From positions 1 to 27,678 of IMG/VR virus record IMGVR_UViG_3300042391_000196: a DNA stretch of 27,678 nt; one strand, given 5' to 3'. Every line of letters begins with the position of its first letter. Position 1 is the stretch's first letter. Source of the stretch: a virus. Shown here one piece after another: positions 1-7,142 of the stretch. Below the pieces are notes generated by a model, which saw nothing but the letters and a program-made list of their open reading frames with translations, had not been told where the DNA came from and searched no databases. Both the position numbers and the translations under genes were made by a program.

Positions 1-578
1 ATGTAATGAATCCAACTACGGATAGTACCATTCATATACATGCGACTAACAGTAAGTCCTTCAGGTAATACAGCTCGGGCTTGCTCTTTCGCAATTCCAT
101 TCTTGATAGCCCACGAGTATTCTTGCTTAACTGAGAATAACACACGCTTCTGGGCTCGTTCCCACTCAAAGGCAAGAAGCTTTTGTGCTTCGTCGTTCAT
201 ATCAAGTTCTACACTATTCTGACGATTCTTTGTATCTTGAAAACGAGCTTCACGCAACACAAACGCTTCGTCAAGTTCTGCTGTTGGGTCAGCGTAACGT
301 TGGCTAAACTCTTGAAAGCTGAAACTCCTATGTCGCAAGATTTGTCGGGCAATGTCTCTAGTTGTGGTAATTTCCATACAGGCTGAAACCATTTCAAGAG
401 GGCTCCAGTGTTGGTGCTTGACCAAGTACTTGATTAATTTTTCACTTGTTTCTGTATTGAATTGATTAGCAGGATTGCTTACTCTTGCGCAGTATGCCAC
501 TAAGTCTAGTGCGTTTTCAATGCCTTGATTTTCAAATTCATTAGTTGGCTTACTGTAGGATACTAGTTTAACGTTCAT
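1..578 (-). CDS. thyX: Flavin-dependent thymidylate synthase ThyX (3' end off window)
   Basis: ThyX methylates dUMP to dTMP using methylene-tetrahydrofolate and FAD, supplying thymidylate for phage DNA synthesis. I translated this by hand from the ATG at 578; the frame stays open to base 1, giving about 192 residues without the C-terminus. The diagnostic RHRX7S signature is exact: R82-H83-R84, then seven residues, then S92, followed by Q-R-Y. Upstream, H57-W58-S59-P60 matches the conserved 'H-x-S-P-x-E' region of the family, and a segment near residue 180 (G-T-I-R-S-W-I-H) fits the ThyX substrate-binding end. The start overlaps the upstream gene's stop as ATGA, so the two are probably translationally coupled. 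The ribosome binding site is weak. The enzyme is common in T4-like marine phages, in place of T4 td. Confidence 0.95.
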   Translation of the reverse strand, partial: MNVKLVSYSKPTNEFENQGIENALDLVAYCARVSNPANQFNTETSEKLIKYLVKHQHWSPLEMVSACMEITTTRDIARQILRHRSFSFQEFSQRYADPTAELDEAFVLREARFQDTKNRQNSVELDMNDEAQKLLAFEWERAQKRVLFSVKQEYSWAIKNGIAKEQARAVLPEGLTVSRMYMNGTIRSWIHY

Positions 579-892
579 TTTAGTTTCTTATTAGTTAGAA
601 ATTTGTTAGTGTGTTTTGTTATGTCTTTTTTTATTCGATCAGTGTCTAACTTAAAATCGATATTTTCGATATTTTCTTCGTATTGAGACAATACATCTTT
701 TATCTGTTTCTCAAAGTTATCCCAATCTAACTTTGAATTTTTTTCTAATTCAAGTTCCCAAATTTTGCTATTTTTGAAAGTAATTTTGACCGCATGAAGA
801 TAACGTAGGGGTACTACATTGAGTGTTATCTCTCCGAACACCTCGGGCCAGCGGTCAATTACGTCTTTGGGAAGCGGCTTCCCATTTGTCAC
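575..892 (-). CDS. Conserved small protein of unknown function (105 aa)
   Basis: I do not recognise a function. The start codon is GTG at 892, overlapping the TGA of the upstream gene as GTGA, and the stop overlaps thyX as ATGA, so it sits in a coupled run of genes. The protein is mixed alpha/beta in appearance, with a hydrophobic, Trp-containing N-terminal half and a Lys/Asp/Glu-rich C-terminal half (about residues 50-105) that looks helical and charged. The tight overlaps on both sides argue that it is a real gene. From memory, similar proteins occur in T4-like cyanophages, but I cannot verify this here. Confidence 0.8.
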   Translation of the reverse strand: MTNGKPLPKDVIDRWPEVFGEITLNVVPLRYLHAVKITFKNSKIWELELEKNSKLDWDNFEKQIKDVLSQYEENIENIDFKLDTDRIKKDITKHTNKFLTNKKLK

Positions 893-1506
893 TTTACTTT
901 CTTAATAGGCGACAGTGTTTCTGCTTGACGTCTGAAATCTGCAGCTTGCTTGCTCAATCGATCAGCTTCGCTTCGGAATCGTTTAGCTTGATCTTCTGGA
1001 CTTAGATTTTCTACAACTGGTTGTAGATCTTCGTTGATACTACCAGATGTAGTTTTAGCTTGTGGACTCAAATCTTTAATTTTAGCAACTTCTACAACTT
1101 CCACATTATCTCTAACTGGCTCTTTTACAGCAAGTTCGTCGACTGAACAATTACGCTGTTCTGCAATAAGTTGATTGAGTTCGTCTAAACTAATACGAGT
1201 TTGAAAATTAGGAGTCATTTCAATCGCATCGGTCGGTGCTTTAATTAATCTACCCTGTGCATGTAACGCTGGCAACATAGTGCTACCGTCGGAAAATTTT
1301 GCTCTTGCTAATACTTCGGCAAATTCAAAAGATTCTTGTGCTGATGCATTTTCCACTAATTGTATTAATGAATCGTGATTAACATCACTTAAATTTTCTG
1401 TCGGTATAATTAAACAATTATACGCATCTCCTGGCAATGTTCTATAGGCTACTAGACATTTACGTCCTGTTGCCTTAACTCTGCCTACGTGTTTTAGATC
1501 TTGCAT
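889..1506 (-). CDS. Conserved protein of unknown function (205 aa)
   Basis: No function is recognised. The N-terminal 120 residues look like a compact folded domain: a beta-rich start followed by L-x-x-L-V-E helices and a 'DELNQLIAEQ' helix. The C-terminal part, from about residue 130, is low-complexity and charged, ending in a helix rich in Arg, Ala and Gln ('RFRSEADRLSKQAADFRRQAE', approximately 178-198) that could form a coiled coil. The start ATG at 1506 is preceded by a purine-rich AAGGGG ribosome site. It lies 1 nt after the 82-residue gene upstream and overlaps the next gene as GTGA. A protein with a similar N-terminus is, as I recall, widespread in T4-like cyanophages. Confidence 0.85.
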   Translation of the reverse strand: MQDLKHVGRVKATGRKCLVAYRTLPGDAYNCLIIPTENLSDVNHDSLIQLVENASAQESFEFAEVLARAKFSDGSTMLPALHAQGRLIKAPTDAIEMTPNFQTRISLDELNQLIAEQRNCSVDELAVKEPVRDNVEVVEVAKIKDLSPQAKTTSGSINEDLQPVVENLSPEDQAKRFRSEADRLSKQAADFRRQAETLSPIKKVK

Positions 1507-1507
1507 G

Positions 1508-1756
1508 TTATTCCCCTTGTGCAGGTGCTGCTGGTGCTGCTTGCTTCTGTGCTGCTTCTAAAAATGCATTTAGCTTATCAAATAATACACCGACGCTGGA
1601 TAACTCATTGGCCTTAAACGCACCTCGAGTTGTCACAACATCAATAAGATTACGCATTGCTAATAGATCGTTAAGATTGAGATCGGGTGCGGGCGCTGGT
1701 GTTACTTCGGGCTGTGCGGTCTCAACTGCTGGTTGTTCTAATTCTTGATCACTCAT
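1508..1756 (-). CDS. Small paralogous protein A (82 aa)
   Basis: This protein shares its core with the adjacent upstream gene at 1757-1969. Both contain L-N-D-L-x-A-M, then I-D-V, an R-G-A-F-K motif, and a C-terminal L-x-A-F-L-E helix. The core is flanked by low-complexity ends rich in Ala, Pro, Gln and Glu, so the folded unit is only about 45 residues, likely two helices. An AAGGAG-type ribosome site lies just before the ATG at 1756, and the gene abuts its paralogue exactly. Function is unknown. The pair looks like a tandem duplication; whether they form a heterodimer is speculation. Confidence 0.85.
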   Translation of the reverse strand: MSDQELEQPAVETAQPEVTPAPAPDLNLNDLLAMRNLIDVVTTRGAFKANELSSVGVLFDKLNAFLEAAQKQAAPAAPAQGE

Positions 1757-1969
1757 TTATTTTTCTCCTTGAGGTTTGGCACCTTCTAAAAATGCCATTA
1801 ATTTACTATATGTTTGGCCAACGATTGTCATTTCGGCCGGTTTAAATGCTCCACGTGAGCTAGCAACATCAATGATGCTTTTCATGGCTGCTAGATCATT
1901 TAAGGTCAACTGATTTGCATCAGTTGATGCTGTTTGAGATACTTCTGTTTTATTAGTTTCTTCAGTCAT
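1757..1969 (-). CDS. Small paralogous protein B (70 aa)
   Basis: This is the partner of the 1508-1756 gene. The conserved core (about residues 20-65) has L-N-D-L-A-A-M-K, I-I-D-V-A, S-R-G-A-F-K-P and L-M-A-F-L-E. The N-terminus is Thr/Ser/Glu-rich and probably disordered. An AAGGAG ribosome site lies a few bases upstream of the ATG at 1969. The 42-base gap upstream contains a TATAAT string (1987-1992 read on the minus strand) but no convincing -35, so I do not call a promoter. Function is unknown. From memory, small proteins of this kind are conserved in T4-like cyanophages. Confidence 0.85.
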   Translation of the reverse strand: MTEETNKTEVSQTASTDANQLTLNDLAAMKSIIDVASSRGAFKPAEMTIVGQTYSKLMAFLEGAKPQGEK

Positions 1970-2011
1970 ATGAACTCCTTCTCATTATTATATATGCTTA
2001 TAATTTATCGA

Positions 2012-2290
2012 CTAGGCTAAAAGTGGACAAGCTAATCTGAAAAAGCTAAGTTCTTTTTCTTGCTCAAATCCGATTCTAGTAGTGAATACTAGACTGTTAT
2101 CTATTAGATCTAAATACTGACCTATATAGTATCTACTGTTAAGATTGTGATAAATCCATTGATCTATATGCGTAAGCATTACTGGATTATATTTAGGAAT
2201 AATTGTATAGTAAAAGTGATGCGCTGGAAAAGAGACCTTCCTCAATTCCAGCGCATTAATCGGATTAACTTTACCGTTTTTTAACGCCAT
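2012..2290 (-). CDS. Hypothetical protein (92 aa) coupled to VWA gene
   Basis: No family is recognised. The ATG at 2290 shares one base with the TAA of the VWA/metallopeptidase gene (TAATG), so it is probably translated by re-initiation after that gene. The protein is rich in aromatic residues, including Y-Y and H-H-F-Y-Y near residues 23-28 and several Tyr/Phe pairs later, and has no transmembrane segment or recognisable motif. Position and coupling suggest it belongs to the CobS/VWA unit, but this is inference only. Confidence 0.75.
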   Translation of the reverse strand: MALKNGKVNPINALELRKVSFPAHHFYYTIIPKYNPVMLTHIDQWIYHNLNSRYYIGQYLDLIDNSLVFTTRIGFEQEKELSFFRLACPLLA

Positions 2291-3495
2291 TACTGAACTT
2301 CTTCATCGTAGTATGCGTGAGCACCCCATGGCGGAACAATACTAGTAGTACCATGAATAATAAACACTGTGTCACAGTAGTGTTCATCACCCCACGAATC
2401 CCAAGGATAACCGTCTGTAAACATGATAAACTTTTTAGGGTTAATATCGTGATTCTTCATGTATTCCCAATTAGCCATAAAGTCGGTGCCACCACCGCCC
2501 ATAGGCTGATACTCGGTAATATCATTACCACCGTAGCCATCAAAGTCTTGTTCGTTATAAACCTTAGTATCAAAACACCACACTTTGATATTGTAGTCTT
2601 TGTACTCGTCCATAATGCCTTTGATCTCTGTCAAGAAGTCTTTGGCTTGTGCATCACTAATGGATCCAGACATATCAATGGCAATGGAGATATCAATAGT
2701 TTCGTCAAAGTTCATACCTGGCAAGATTGCACCAGTATGCCAACCTTTACGGCTAGGACGACTAAACGTATAGTCGTTACGAATAGTACTTTGAATTTGC
2801 TGACGCAGAATCTGACGCCAGTTCATCTTAGGCTCAGTCAGCTCACGAATCATACGTTGAATCTCAGCAGGAGTATTGCCGGCACCTGCAGCTTGCGCAG
2901 CTGAAATTGTAGCTTCTCGTACTTCATCACGGATTTTGCGCAATTCATCTTTCGAGTATTGCGGCTTATTACCTTGGCCTGGCTGACTACCGTTATTCCC
3001 AGTGCCGTCACCTTCCCAATCGATATGCTCGTCTAATAGTTGACCCAACGCAGACAGACTTTCTTCGTCCATCTTTTCATAAATCTCGTCATACACTTGT
3101 TCGGCACTTTTTCCGTAATGCTTGGGATCATGGAAAATCTTAATATCTTTTGGAGAGTCACCAATACGATCCCTAACCAACTGTCCGTTCACACAGTAGT
3201 CGATAGCCGCATTCCAAATGCCGCGATTTCTATTTTCAGTACGAGCAATGTGATCAAACACATTATGCAAGATCTCGTGTGCTACAACGAATTCAACTTC
3301 TTTGGTGCTGAGTTTTTCAAAAAACGGACGACTGTAGAACAAGTTACGGCCATCTGTTGCAGCTGTTTGACACCAATCGCTAGCATCTACAATTTTAAGG
3401 CGTGTAGCCATATTGCCAAAAAATGGATGGCGTAGTAGCAACCCAATTCGTGCTACAATAATTTTGTCTATAACTGGATCTAAATGTTGCGACAT
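2290..3495 (-). CDS. Putative metallopeptidase-like protein with VWA domain (DUF2201 type), partner of MoxR/CobS ATPase
   Basis: The 401-residue protein has two recognisable parts. The N-terminal domain carries a zinc-peptidase HExxH motif, H73-E74-I-L-H77, inside a hydrophobic helix, as in the DUF2201 N-terminal 'putative metallopeptidase' family. A Gly/Asn/Gln linker around residues 165-180 follows, then a helical region, then a C-terminal von Willebrand A-like domain from about residue 265. That domain has a MIDAS site: D274-M-S276-G-S278, a Thr-Asp at 337-338, and T-D-G at 360-362. VWA proteins of this type work with MoxR-family AAA ATPases as chaperone or insertase pairs, and the ATPase gene lies immediately upstream. 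CobT of cobaltochelatase has the same architecture of VWA plus ATPase partner. A perfect sigma70-type promoter precedes the gene, and AGGAG lies before the ATG. Confidence 0.88.
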   Translation of the reverse strand: MSQHLDPVIDKIIVARIGLLLRHPFFGNMATRLKIVDASDWCQTAATDGRNLFYSRPFFEKLSTKEVEFVVAHEILHNVFDHIARTENRNRGIWNAAIDYCVNGQLVRDRIGDSPKDIKIFHDPKHYGKSAEQVYDEIYEKMDEESLSALGQLLDEHIDWEGDGTGNNGSQPGQGNKPQYSKDELRKIRDEVREATISAAQAAGAGNTPAEIQRMIRELTEPKMNWRQILRQQIQSTIRNDYTFSRPSRKGWHTGAILPGMNFDETIDISIAIDMSGSISDAQAKDFLTEIKGIMDEYKDYNIKVWCFDTKVYNEQDFDGYGGNDITEYQPMGGGGTDFMANWEYMKNHDINPKKFIMFTDGYPWDSWGDEHYCDTVFIIHGTTSIVPPWGAHAYYDEEVQ

Positions 3496-3527
3496 AATCT
3501 GCTCCTAAATAATTACTCTATGTATAT

Positions 3528-3556
3528 ATTATAACACCGCCCGTAGGCGGTGTCAA
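3528..3556 (-). promoter_or_regulatory. Perfect sigma70 consensus promoter with palindromic spacer
   Basis: Read on the minus strand, TTGACA (3556-3551) is followed by exactly 17 bases and then TATAAT (3533-3528). Both hexamers are perfect. It lies about 33 bases upstream of the VWA gene start, in the 77-base gap after the CobS-like gene. The spacer is almost wholly occupied by a perfect inverted repeat (separate entry). The sequence after the -10 (ATATACATAGA) resembles that after the promoter at 4714-4742, which suggests a shared early-promoter class. Confidence 0.85.
3534..3553. repeat. Perfect 8-bp inverted repeat filling the promoter spacer
   Basis: ACACCGCC and GGCGGTGT are exact complements separated by the 4-base loop TACG. 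The repeat spans the last three bases of the -35 and the entire spacer. It could be a protein operator, or an RNA hairpin in transcripts reading through from the CobS-like gene. The downstream bases (TATAATATATA) are not a good U-tract, so an intrinsic terminator is only a second choice. The GC-rich repeat stands out in AT-rich surroundings. Confidence 0.85.
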
Positions 3557-3572
3557 ATAGCACAGTACCAAA

Positions 3573-4664
3573 TTAACGCTTTTCGGTAGCTGCTGCAATG
3601 TACTTACCAAATTTAGCATGGAAGTCATCGAAACATTTGATCTCATCTGGATCCAACGGTAATTGGTATTGAGTCAATGCAAGTTTAGTGCCCATAACAA
3701 CTAATTCAGTTTCAAAATTGTCCATAATAAACTGGAAGAAGTTATTAACTTGATCATTCCAATTTTTAACGTTTTTGTCACATGCATCTTTGAGTTCGTA
3801 GCACAGGCTAACAGTTAAAGAGTACATGGCACTGATTTCTTTAGTGTCCATTTTCTTAACCTTGCCAAGCAAGATGTCAGTAGGGTTAGGCAACTTAGAC
3901 GCAACTTTTCGGTGTGCCATAAACTTAATAGCAAGGCCTTCACCGACAGCACCCGACACCAAATCTGTCAAAGTGTTTTCGTCTTCGTCGTCGTCAAACA
4001 ACAGTTCAGAAACAAATGCCCAGCTACGCGGAGTAGCAAATGCTTTTGAACCAGACTTAGGATCAAAGTCGTACAGGTCTTTCTTAGAGAAAGTAAGGAA
4101 ACCAACTACGTCTTTGTGGATACGATTTTCAGTAGCCCAAGTAAAGTAGTCATCCCAGTCAACACGCATTTCCATGTGAACGAAACGGTTTGCCAACGGA
4201 GCAGGCATGCGATAAGTAACACCCTTGTCAGCTTCACGGTTACCAGCGGCAACAATCAGCACGTTATCTGGCAACTTGTAAGTACCAACTCGACGGTTCA
4301 AAACCAACTGATAAGCTGCCGCTTGAACAGCAGGAGCTGCAGAGTTCATTTCATCCATGAATAGGATAATTTGTTTATGTTGGCTAGCCATGTACTCGTC
4401 TGGCAATTCCATTGGCGGAGCCCAAGCCATTTTGCCCGCATTAGCATCAAAGTAAGGAATACCTTTAATATCAGTAGGTTCCCAAAGACTCAAGCGAATG
4501 TCAATAACATGAGCCTCTAGTTCTTCGCCCAATTGTTTAACAATATCCGACTTACCAATTCCTGGAGGACCCCACAAGAAGATTGGACGCTTTGCTTTAA
4601 AAGCACGACGAATAGATTTTTTAGCTGCTTTAGGGCCTACTGTACGGGAAACAATTTCGCTCAT
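3573..4664 (-). CDS. cobS: MoxR/CobS-like AAA+ ATPase
   Basis: This 363-residue AAA+ ATPase has Walker A G32-P-P-G-I-G-K38-S39, Walker B L-F-M-D104-E105, a sensor-1 A-A-G-N-R at roughly 143-147, and an N-R-F arginine-finger region at about 163. It closely resembles the proteins annotated 'CobS' in T4-like cyanophages, where the name comes from the ATPase subunit of aerobic cobaltochelatase (cobalt insertion in B12 synthesis). The fold is the MoxR family, so a general role as a chaperone ATPase acting on a VWA partner is equally possible. The HExxH/VWA gene directly downstream supports a two-component ATPase-VWA unit. A perfect consensus promoter and an AGGAG ribosome site precede it. The actual substrate is unknown. 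Confidence 0.92.
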   Translation of the reverse strand: MSEIVSRTVGPKAAKKSIRRAFKAKRPIFLWGPPGIGKSDIVKQLGEELEAHVIDIRLSLWEPTDIKGIPYFDANAGKMAWAPPMELPDEYMASQHKQIILFMDEMNSAAPAVQAAAYQLVLNRRVGTYKLPDNVLIVAAGNREADKGVTYRMPAPLANRFVHMEMRVDWDDYFTWATENRIHKDVVGFLTFSKKDLYDFDPKSGSKAFATPRSWAFVSELLFDDDEDENTLTDLVSGAVGEGLAIKFMAHRKVASKLPNPTDILLGKVKKMDTKEISAMYSLTVSLCYELKDACDKNVKNWNDQVNNFFQFIMDNFETELVVMGTKLALTQYQLPLDPDEIKCFDDFHAKFGKYIAAATEKR

Positions 4665-4713
4665 ATTTACTCCTGGGTTAAAAAAGCGTTTAACATTAAC
4701 TGTCTATGTATGT

Positions 4714-4742
4714 ATTATACGATAGATACGTCACTATGTCAA
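4714..4742 (-). promoter_or_regulatory. Perfect sigma70 consensus promoter for the CobS-like gene
   Basis: On the minus strand, TTGACA (4742-4737), a 17-base spacer and TATAAT (4719-4714) are all perfect. The box lies about 50 bases before the ATG at 4664. The downstream ACATACATAGACAG resembles the post -10 sequence of the VWA and folE promoters. The -35 starts just upstream of the stop of the 4750-5157 gene. Confidence 0.88.
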
Positions 4743-4749
4743 CAGTTTT

Positions 4750-5157
4750 TTAGGAGTTTTCGTCCGTTTGGCTGTCTTTCTTTCTAGCGTTCATTGCTTT
4801 GACTAGTCCATATTTTCGAATATCGTCCGAAAACATGTAAAGCTCGAATGCCTTTTTCTCTGCAAATACGGTTAAACTTTGACCTGTTAAGAAATACGGA
4901 CAATCTAAAAATTGGTCAAAGAAAATAATAGTTTGTGGACTCAATTCGATTTGTTCAGAAAATGGAACTTCGTAACTTTCGAGTTTAAGCTCATCTGTAA
5001 GAAATTCAAATCCTTCTAAACTTAACCTAAGACCGCCCTCGTCTTTGGTTCGTTTACTTTGCCATAATTTATGTAGATGTAATTTAATGTTGGCTTCGTC
5101 GCAACTACGACCTAGCTCATTGAGAAAAATTTTAGTATATGTAGCTCTAGAGATCAT
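4750..5157 (-). CDS. Conserved phage protein of unknown function (135 aa)
   Basis: No function is recognised. The N-terminal half is helical and basic, with Lys/His-rich segments at about residues 25-40. The C-terminal half has hydrophobic strands followed by a conserved-looking L-Y-M-F-S-D-D-I-R-K-Y-G-L element (about 105-118). The start ATG at 5157 overlaps the stop of the upstream gene as ATGA. It is the last gene before the promoter of the CobS-like gene. I recall homologues in T4-like cyanophages with the same 'S-D-I-R-K-Y-G' ending, but no assigned role. Confidence 0.82.
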   Translation of the reverse strand: MISRATYTKIFLNELGRSCDEANIKLHLHKLWQSKRTKDEGGLRLSLEGFEFLTDELKLESYEVPFSEQIELSPQTIIFFDQFLDCPYFLTGQSLTVFAEKKAFELYMFSDDIRKYGLVKAMNARKKDSQTDENS

Positions 5158-5438
5158 TTGATGATTTCGCCAGTAGTCAATTTGACCACTTCGAAATCGC
5201 TAGAGTTAAACATTGAGTTAAGTTTCTTAGCTAAATTGATAGCGTGGCCCGGATTAGAAAAACTAACTTTTTTATATTTAGGTCCTGGATAACTAGTTAA
5301 GCTATTTGAACTTTTTAAATTAAATGGTTCGCCTTGATAAAAGACCGCCCAGATTGCATCAGACTTGAGAATTTGCTCAGTCTTATAGTTCTTTTTATTC
5401 GTGTATTCTAAAAGTACATCGGGCTTTGGTCTACTCAT
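5154..5438 (-). CDS. Conserved phage protein of unknown function (94 aa)
   Basis: I choose the ATG at 5438 rather than the in-frame ATG at 5474. An AAGGA ribosome site sits 7 bases before 5438, the chosen N-terminus begins M-S-R-P-K-P-D, and a late-type ATAAATA box lies 27 bases upstream. The small basic protein has a P-G-P-K-Y-K-K-V-S-F-x-N-P-G-H segment (about residues 55-70), then a helix L-A-K-K-L-N, and ends V-V-K-L-T-T-G-E. I recall this pattern in a conserved T4-like cyanophage family without known function. It overlaps the next gene as ATGA. Confidence 0.8.
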   Translation of the reverse strand: MSRPKPDVLLEYTNKKNYKTEQILKSDAIWAVFYQGEPFNLKSSNSLTSYPGPKYKKVSFSNPGHAINLAKKLNSMFNSSDFEVVKLTTGEIIK

Positions 5439-5464
5439 ATATGCGTCCTTAATATATACGCATA

Positions 5465-5472
5465 TATTTATC
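5465..5472 (-). promoter_or_regulatory. Possible T4-type late promoter box (GATAAATA)
   Basis: On the minus strand, GATAAATA matches 7 of 8 bases of the T4 late consensus TATAAATA. It lies 27 bases upstream of the chosen ATG at 5438 and just after the stop of the previous gene. The same ATAAATA core precedes two structural genes at the right end of the window. No separate -35 is expected for late promoters of this class. Confidence 0.5.
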
Positions 5473-5474
5473 AT

Positions 5475-5717
5475 TTAATTGCTAGAAAAACCACCACCGT
5501 CCATTCGTACAGTTACATCGCCGCCCTGGCTTTGCTGTAGTTTAGTCAACAAAATATCTTGATCTTCTAATAACTTAACACTAAGCTCTGATAAACAGTA
5601 GGCAAGTGTTTTAGCTGTTTTTAGGTCTAATTTAATTTCTTTCTGTTGGCTAAGTTCGGCAGATTTTACTTGTTGTATAAACTGCTGTATTGGGATAGTA
5701 TTAATCGGATTTGGCAT
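5475..5717 (-). CDS. Small conserved protein of unknown function (80 aa)
   Basis: The protein starts M-P-N-P-I-N-T-I-P and continues with two amphipathic helices (about residues 9-30 and 30-60), ending in a Gly/Asp-rich tail (M-D-G-G-G). The helices have regular Leu spacing and could dimerise. The gene overlaps the 3' end of the upstream gene by 17 bases. I recall small cyanophage proteins with the same N-P-I-N-T-I-P start, function unknown. Confidence 0.8.
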   Translation of the reverse strand: MPNPINTIPIQQFIQQVKSAELSQQKEIKLDLKTAKTLAYCLSELSVKLLEDQDILLTKLQQSQGGDVTVRMDGGGFSSN

Positions 5718-6180
5718 TTGATAGCACCTGTTTCATTTCTAAGTCTGTTTTAAACGGGCCTTTATTTTCGTATCGTTCGATAGTAATTAGTTTAGGACAA
5801 AAACTTTTTACCCATCCCTTATTGAATCGAATAATGTAGTACCCTGCACAATACAAACTCTTACTGGCTTGACTCTTTGTAAACAACGGCAATCGTTTTT
5901 GCACATTAAACATTAGATTATACGGATCACAACTAGTGGGATATCCGTATACATCGCAATTCTCATCTTGACTGATTGTAGTTTTAATTTTACTGCTAAA
6001 AAAGTCTTTACCAAATGCTTTAATTAATTCTTCTCGCTTGCCAAAGAAGCTGCTGCCATCAGACGAACTGAGCATAAATCGATTATTTTCTTTTTTATGC
6101 AGTGTTCCAATTTTTACACCGTTTTCTTCTACAATCCAAAATTTGCCATCTACTATCGGCTTTGCATGTATTTCTGTCAT
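5701..6180 (-). CDS. Conserved protein of unknown function next to RNase H (159 aa)
   Basis: No function is recognised. The protein starts with a small beta-rich region (M-T-E-I-H-A-K-P-I-V-D-G-K-F-W), has an acidic middle, and then a Tyr/Cys-containing C-terminal half with Y-C-A-G-Y-Y-I-I-R-F (about residues 110-119) and W-V-K-S-F-C-P-K-L. It contains four Cys residues (D-C-D, S-C-D, Y-C-A, F-C-P) but no clear zinc pattern. It overlaps the RNase H gene as ATGA, so it is coupled to it. From memory, the arrangement next to RNase H is conserved in T4-like cyanophages. Confidence 0.82.
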   Translation of the reverse strand: MTEIHAKPIVDGKFWIVEENGVKIGTLHKKENNRFMLSSSDGSSFFGKREELIKAFGKDFFSSKIKTTISQDENCDVYGYPTSCDPYNLMFNVQKRLPLFTKSQASKSLYCAGYYIIRFNKGWVKSFCPKLITIERYENKGPFKTDLEMKQVLSNAKSD

Positions 6181-7142
6181 TCTGTATACCTCGCTTGTAA
6201 TGGTTCAGCATATTGCTGAATACTGTCAATCATACGTTTCATATCGTATAGTTGACAAAATTTTAATAATCTAATACCAACTTGATCTACTGATTTAGGC
6301 ACAGCATTAGTAGTAATAGTTTCTTTAATAACAGTTTTAATGTCTTCGGGCTGTGCTGTAAGGTCAATCAATTGACGATTACGTTCGTAATCATCTAGTA
6401 CACGATGTTCTTTACCTTCATGGTCCACCCAGCGTTGCAGCATCATATTGTTCCACGCGAACCCCTTGTTACTGCGATCAGTAAATGCTTCTTGCAATTT
6501 ATTCTTACGTACTTTAGGAAATGCTGAAAATACATTATCGCTACTATCGCCACGCATACATTTCTCAAACAAGATCCATTCTGGATTAGGAATATCTTTA
6601 GGCTCGCCAGTTTTGCTATCTTTAACCATCTTACCTTTTTTATCAAAGATACCCTCGTGCGTAGTAAGTGTTTCAGCTACACCGTTATATTGCTTAACAT
6701 TGGGAGCAATCAACTGATGAAAATCACTGTCTGTCGAAATGATTACATGGTTATCATTAGGATGACTTTGTATCCAACCAGCAATTAAGTCATCTGCTTC
6801 TAGTTGACTATGTTGTAACACAGTACAATTAGTCTTTTCATTAATGAAATCTTTAAATGCATCAAATGTTTCCCAGAACAGTTTGTCTTCATCTTGTTCT
6901 TTAACTGTCATGGCTGCACGAGTTTCTGCTCGATTTGCCTTATAAGGCTTGTAGTAGTCTTTGCGCCATGAGCGACCTTCGAGGCAGAACACTACATGTT
7001 TCCCCTCAAAGTCTTGCCATGCCTTCTTGATACTGTTAAAGGTAATATGCAGAGCCATGCCTAACTTAATGTCAGCATCTCCGCGAATAACGTGTCTAGC
7101 ACGAAAAAATGTGTTAGCAGTATCAACTAAAATATATGTCAT
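6177..7142 (-). CDS. rnh: T4 RNase H-type 5'-3' exonuclease / flap endonuclease
   Basis: This FEN-family 5' nuclease removes RNA primers and flaps from lagging-strand fragments, together with the phage polymerase, clamp and ligase. The 321 residues hold the expected metal-binding acids: D7 in V-D-T-A-N, L-E115-A-D117-D118-L, S-T-D138-S-D140, and M-R-G-D199-S-S-D202. The R-K-D-Y-Y-K-P-Y-K region (60-68) matches the conserved basic, substrate-gripping segment of the family. The length is close to T4 RNase H (about 305 residues). It overlaps both neighbours as ATGA. Confidence 0.93.
   Translation of the reverse strand: MTYILVDTANTFFRARHVIRGDADIKLGMALHITFNSIKKAWQDFEGKHVVFCLEGRSWRKDYYKPYKANRAETRAAMTVKEQDEDKLFWETFDAFKDFINEKTNCTVLQHSQLEADDLIAGWIQSHPNDNHVIISTDSDFHQLIAPNVKQYNGVAETLTTHEGIFDKKGKMVKDSKTGEPKDIPNPEWILFEKCMRGDSSDNVFSAFPKVRKNKLQEAFTDRSNKGFAWNNMMLQRWVDHEGKEHRVLDDYERNRQLIDLTAQPEDIKTVIKETITTNAVPKSVDQVGIRLLKFCQLYDMKRMIDSIQQYAEPLQARYTE

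Noticed and set aside
1987-1992. TATAAT string upstream of the small paralogues
   Set aside because: No acceptable -35 at 16-18 bases, so no promoter is called.
2317-2904. Open frame on the plus strand of 195 codons
   Set aside because: It is antisense to the VWA gene, which has clear HExxH and MIDAS motifs. It has no recognisable motif, and all supported genes are on the minus strand.
3573-4664. CobS as proof of a B12 pathway
   Set aside because: No other cobalamin gene is present and the fold is general MoxR; the annotation name is kept only as a family label.
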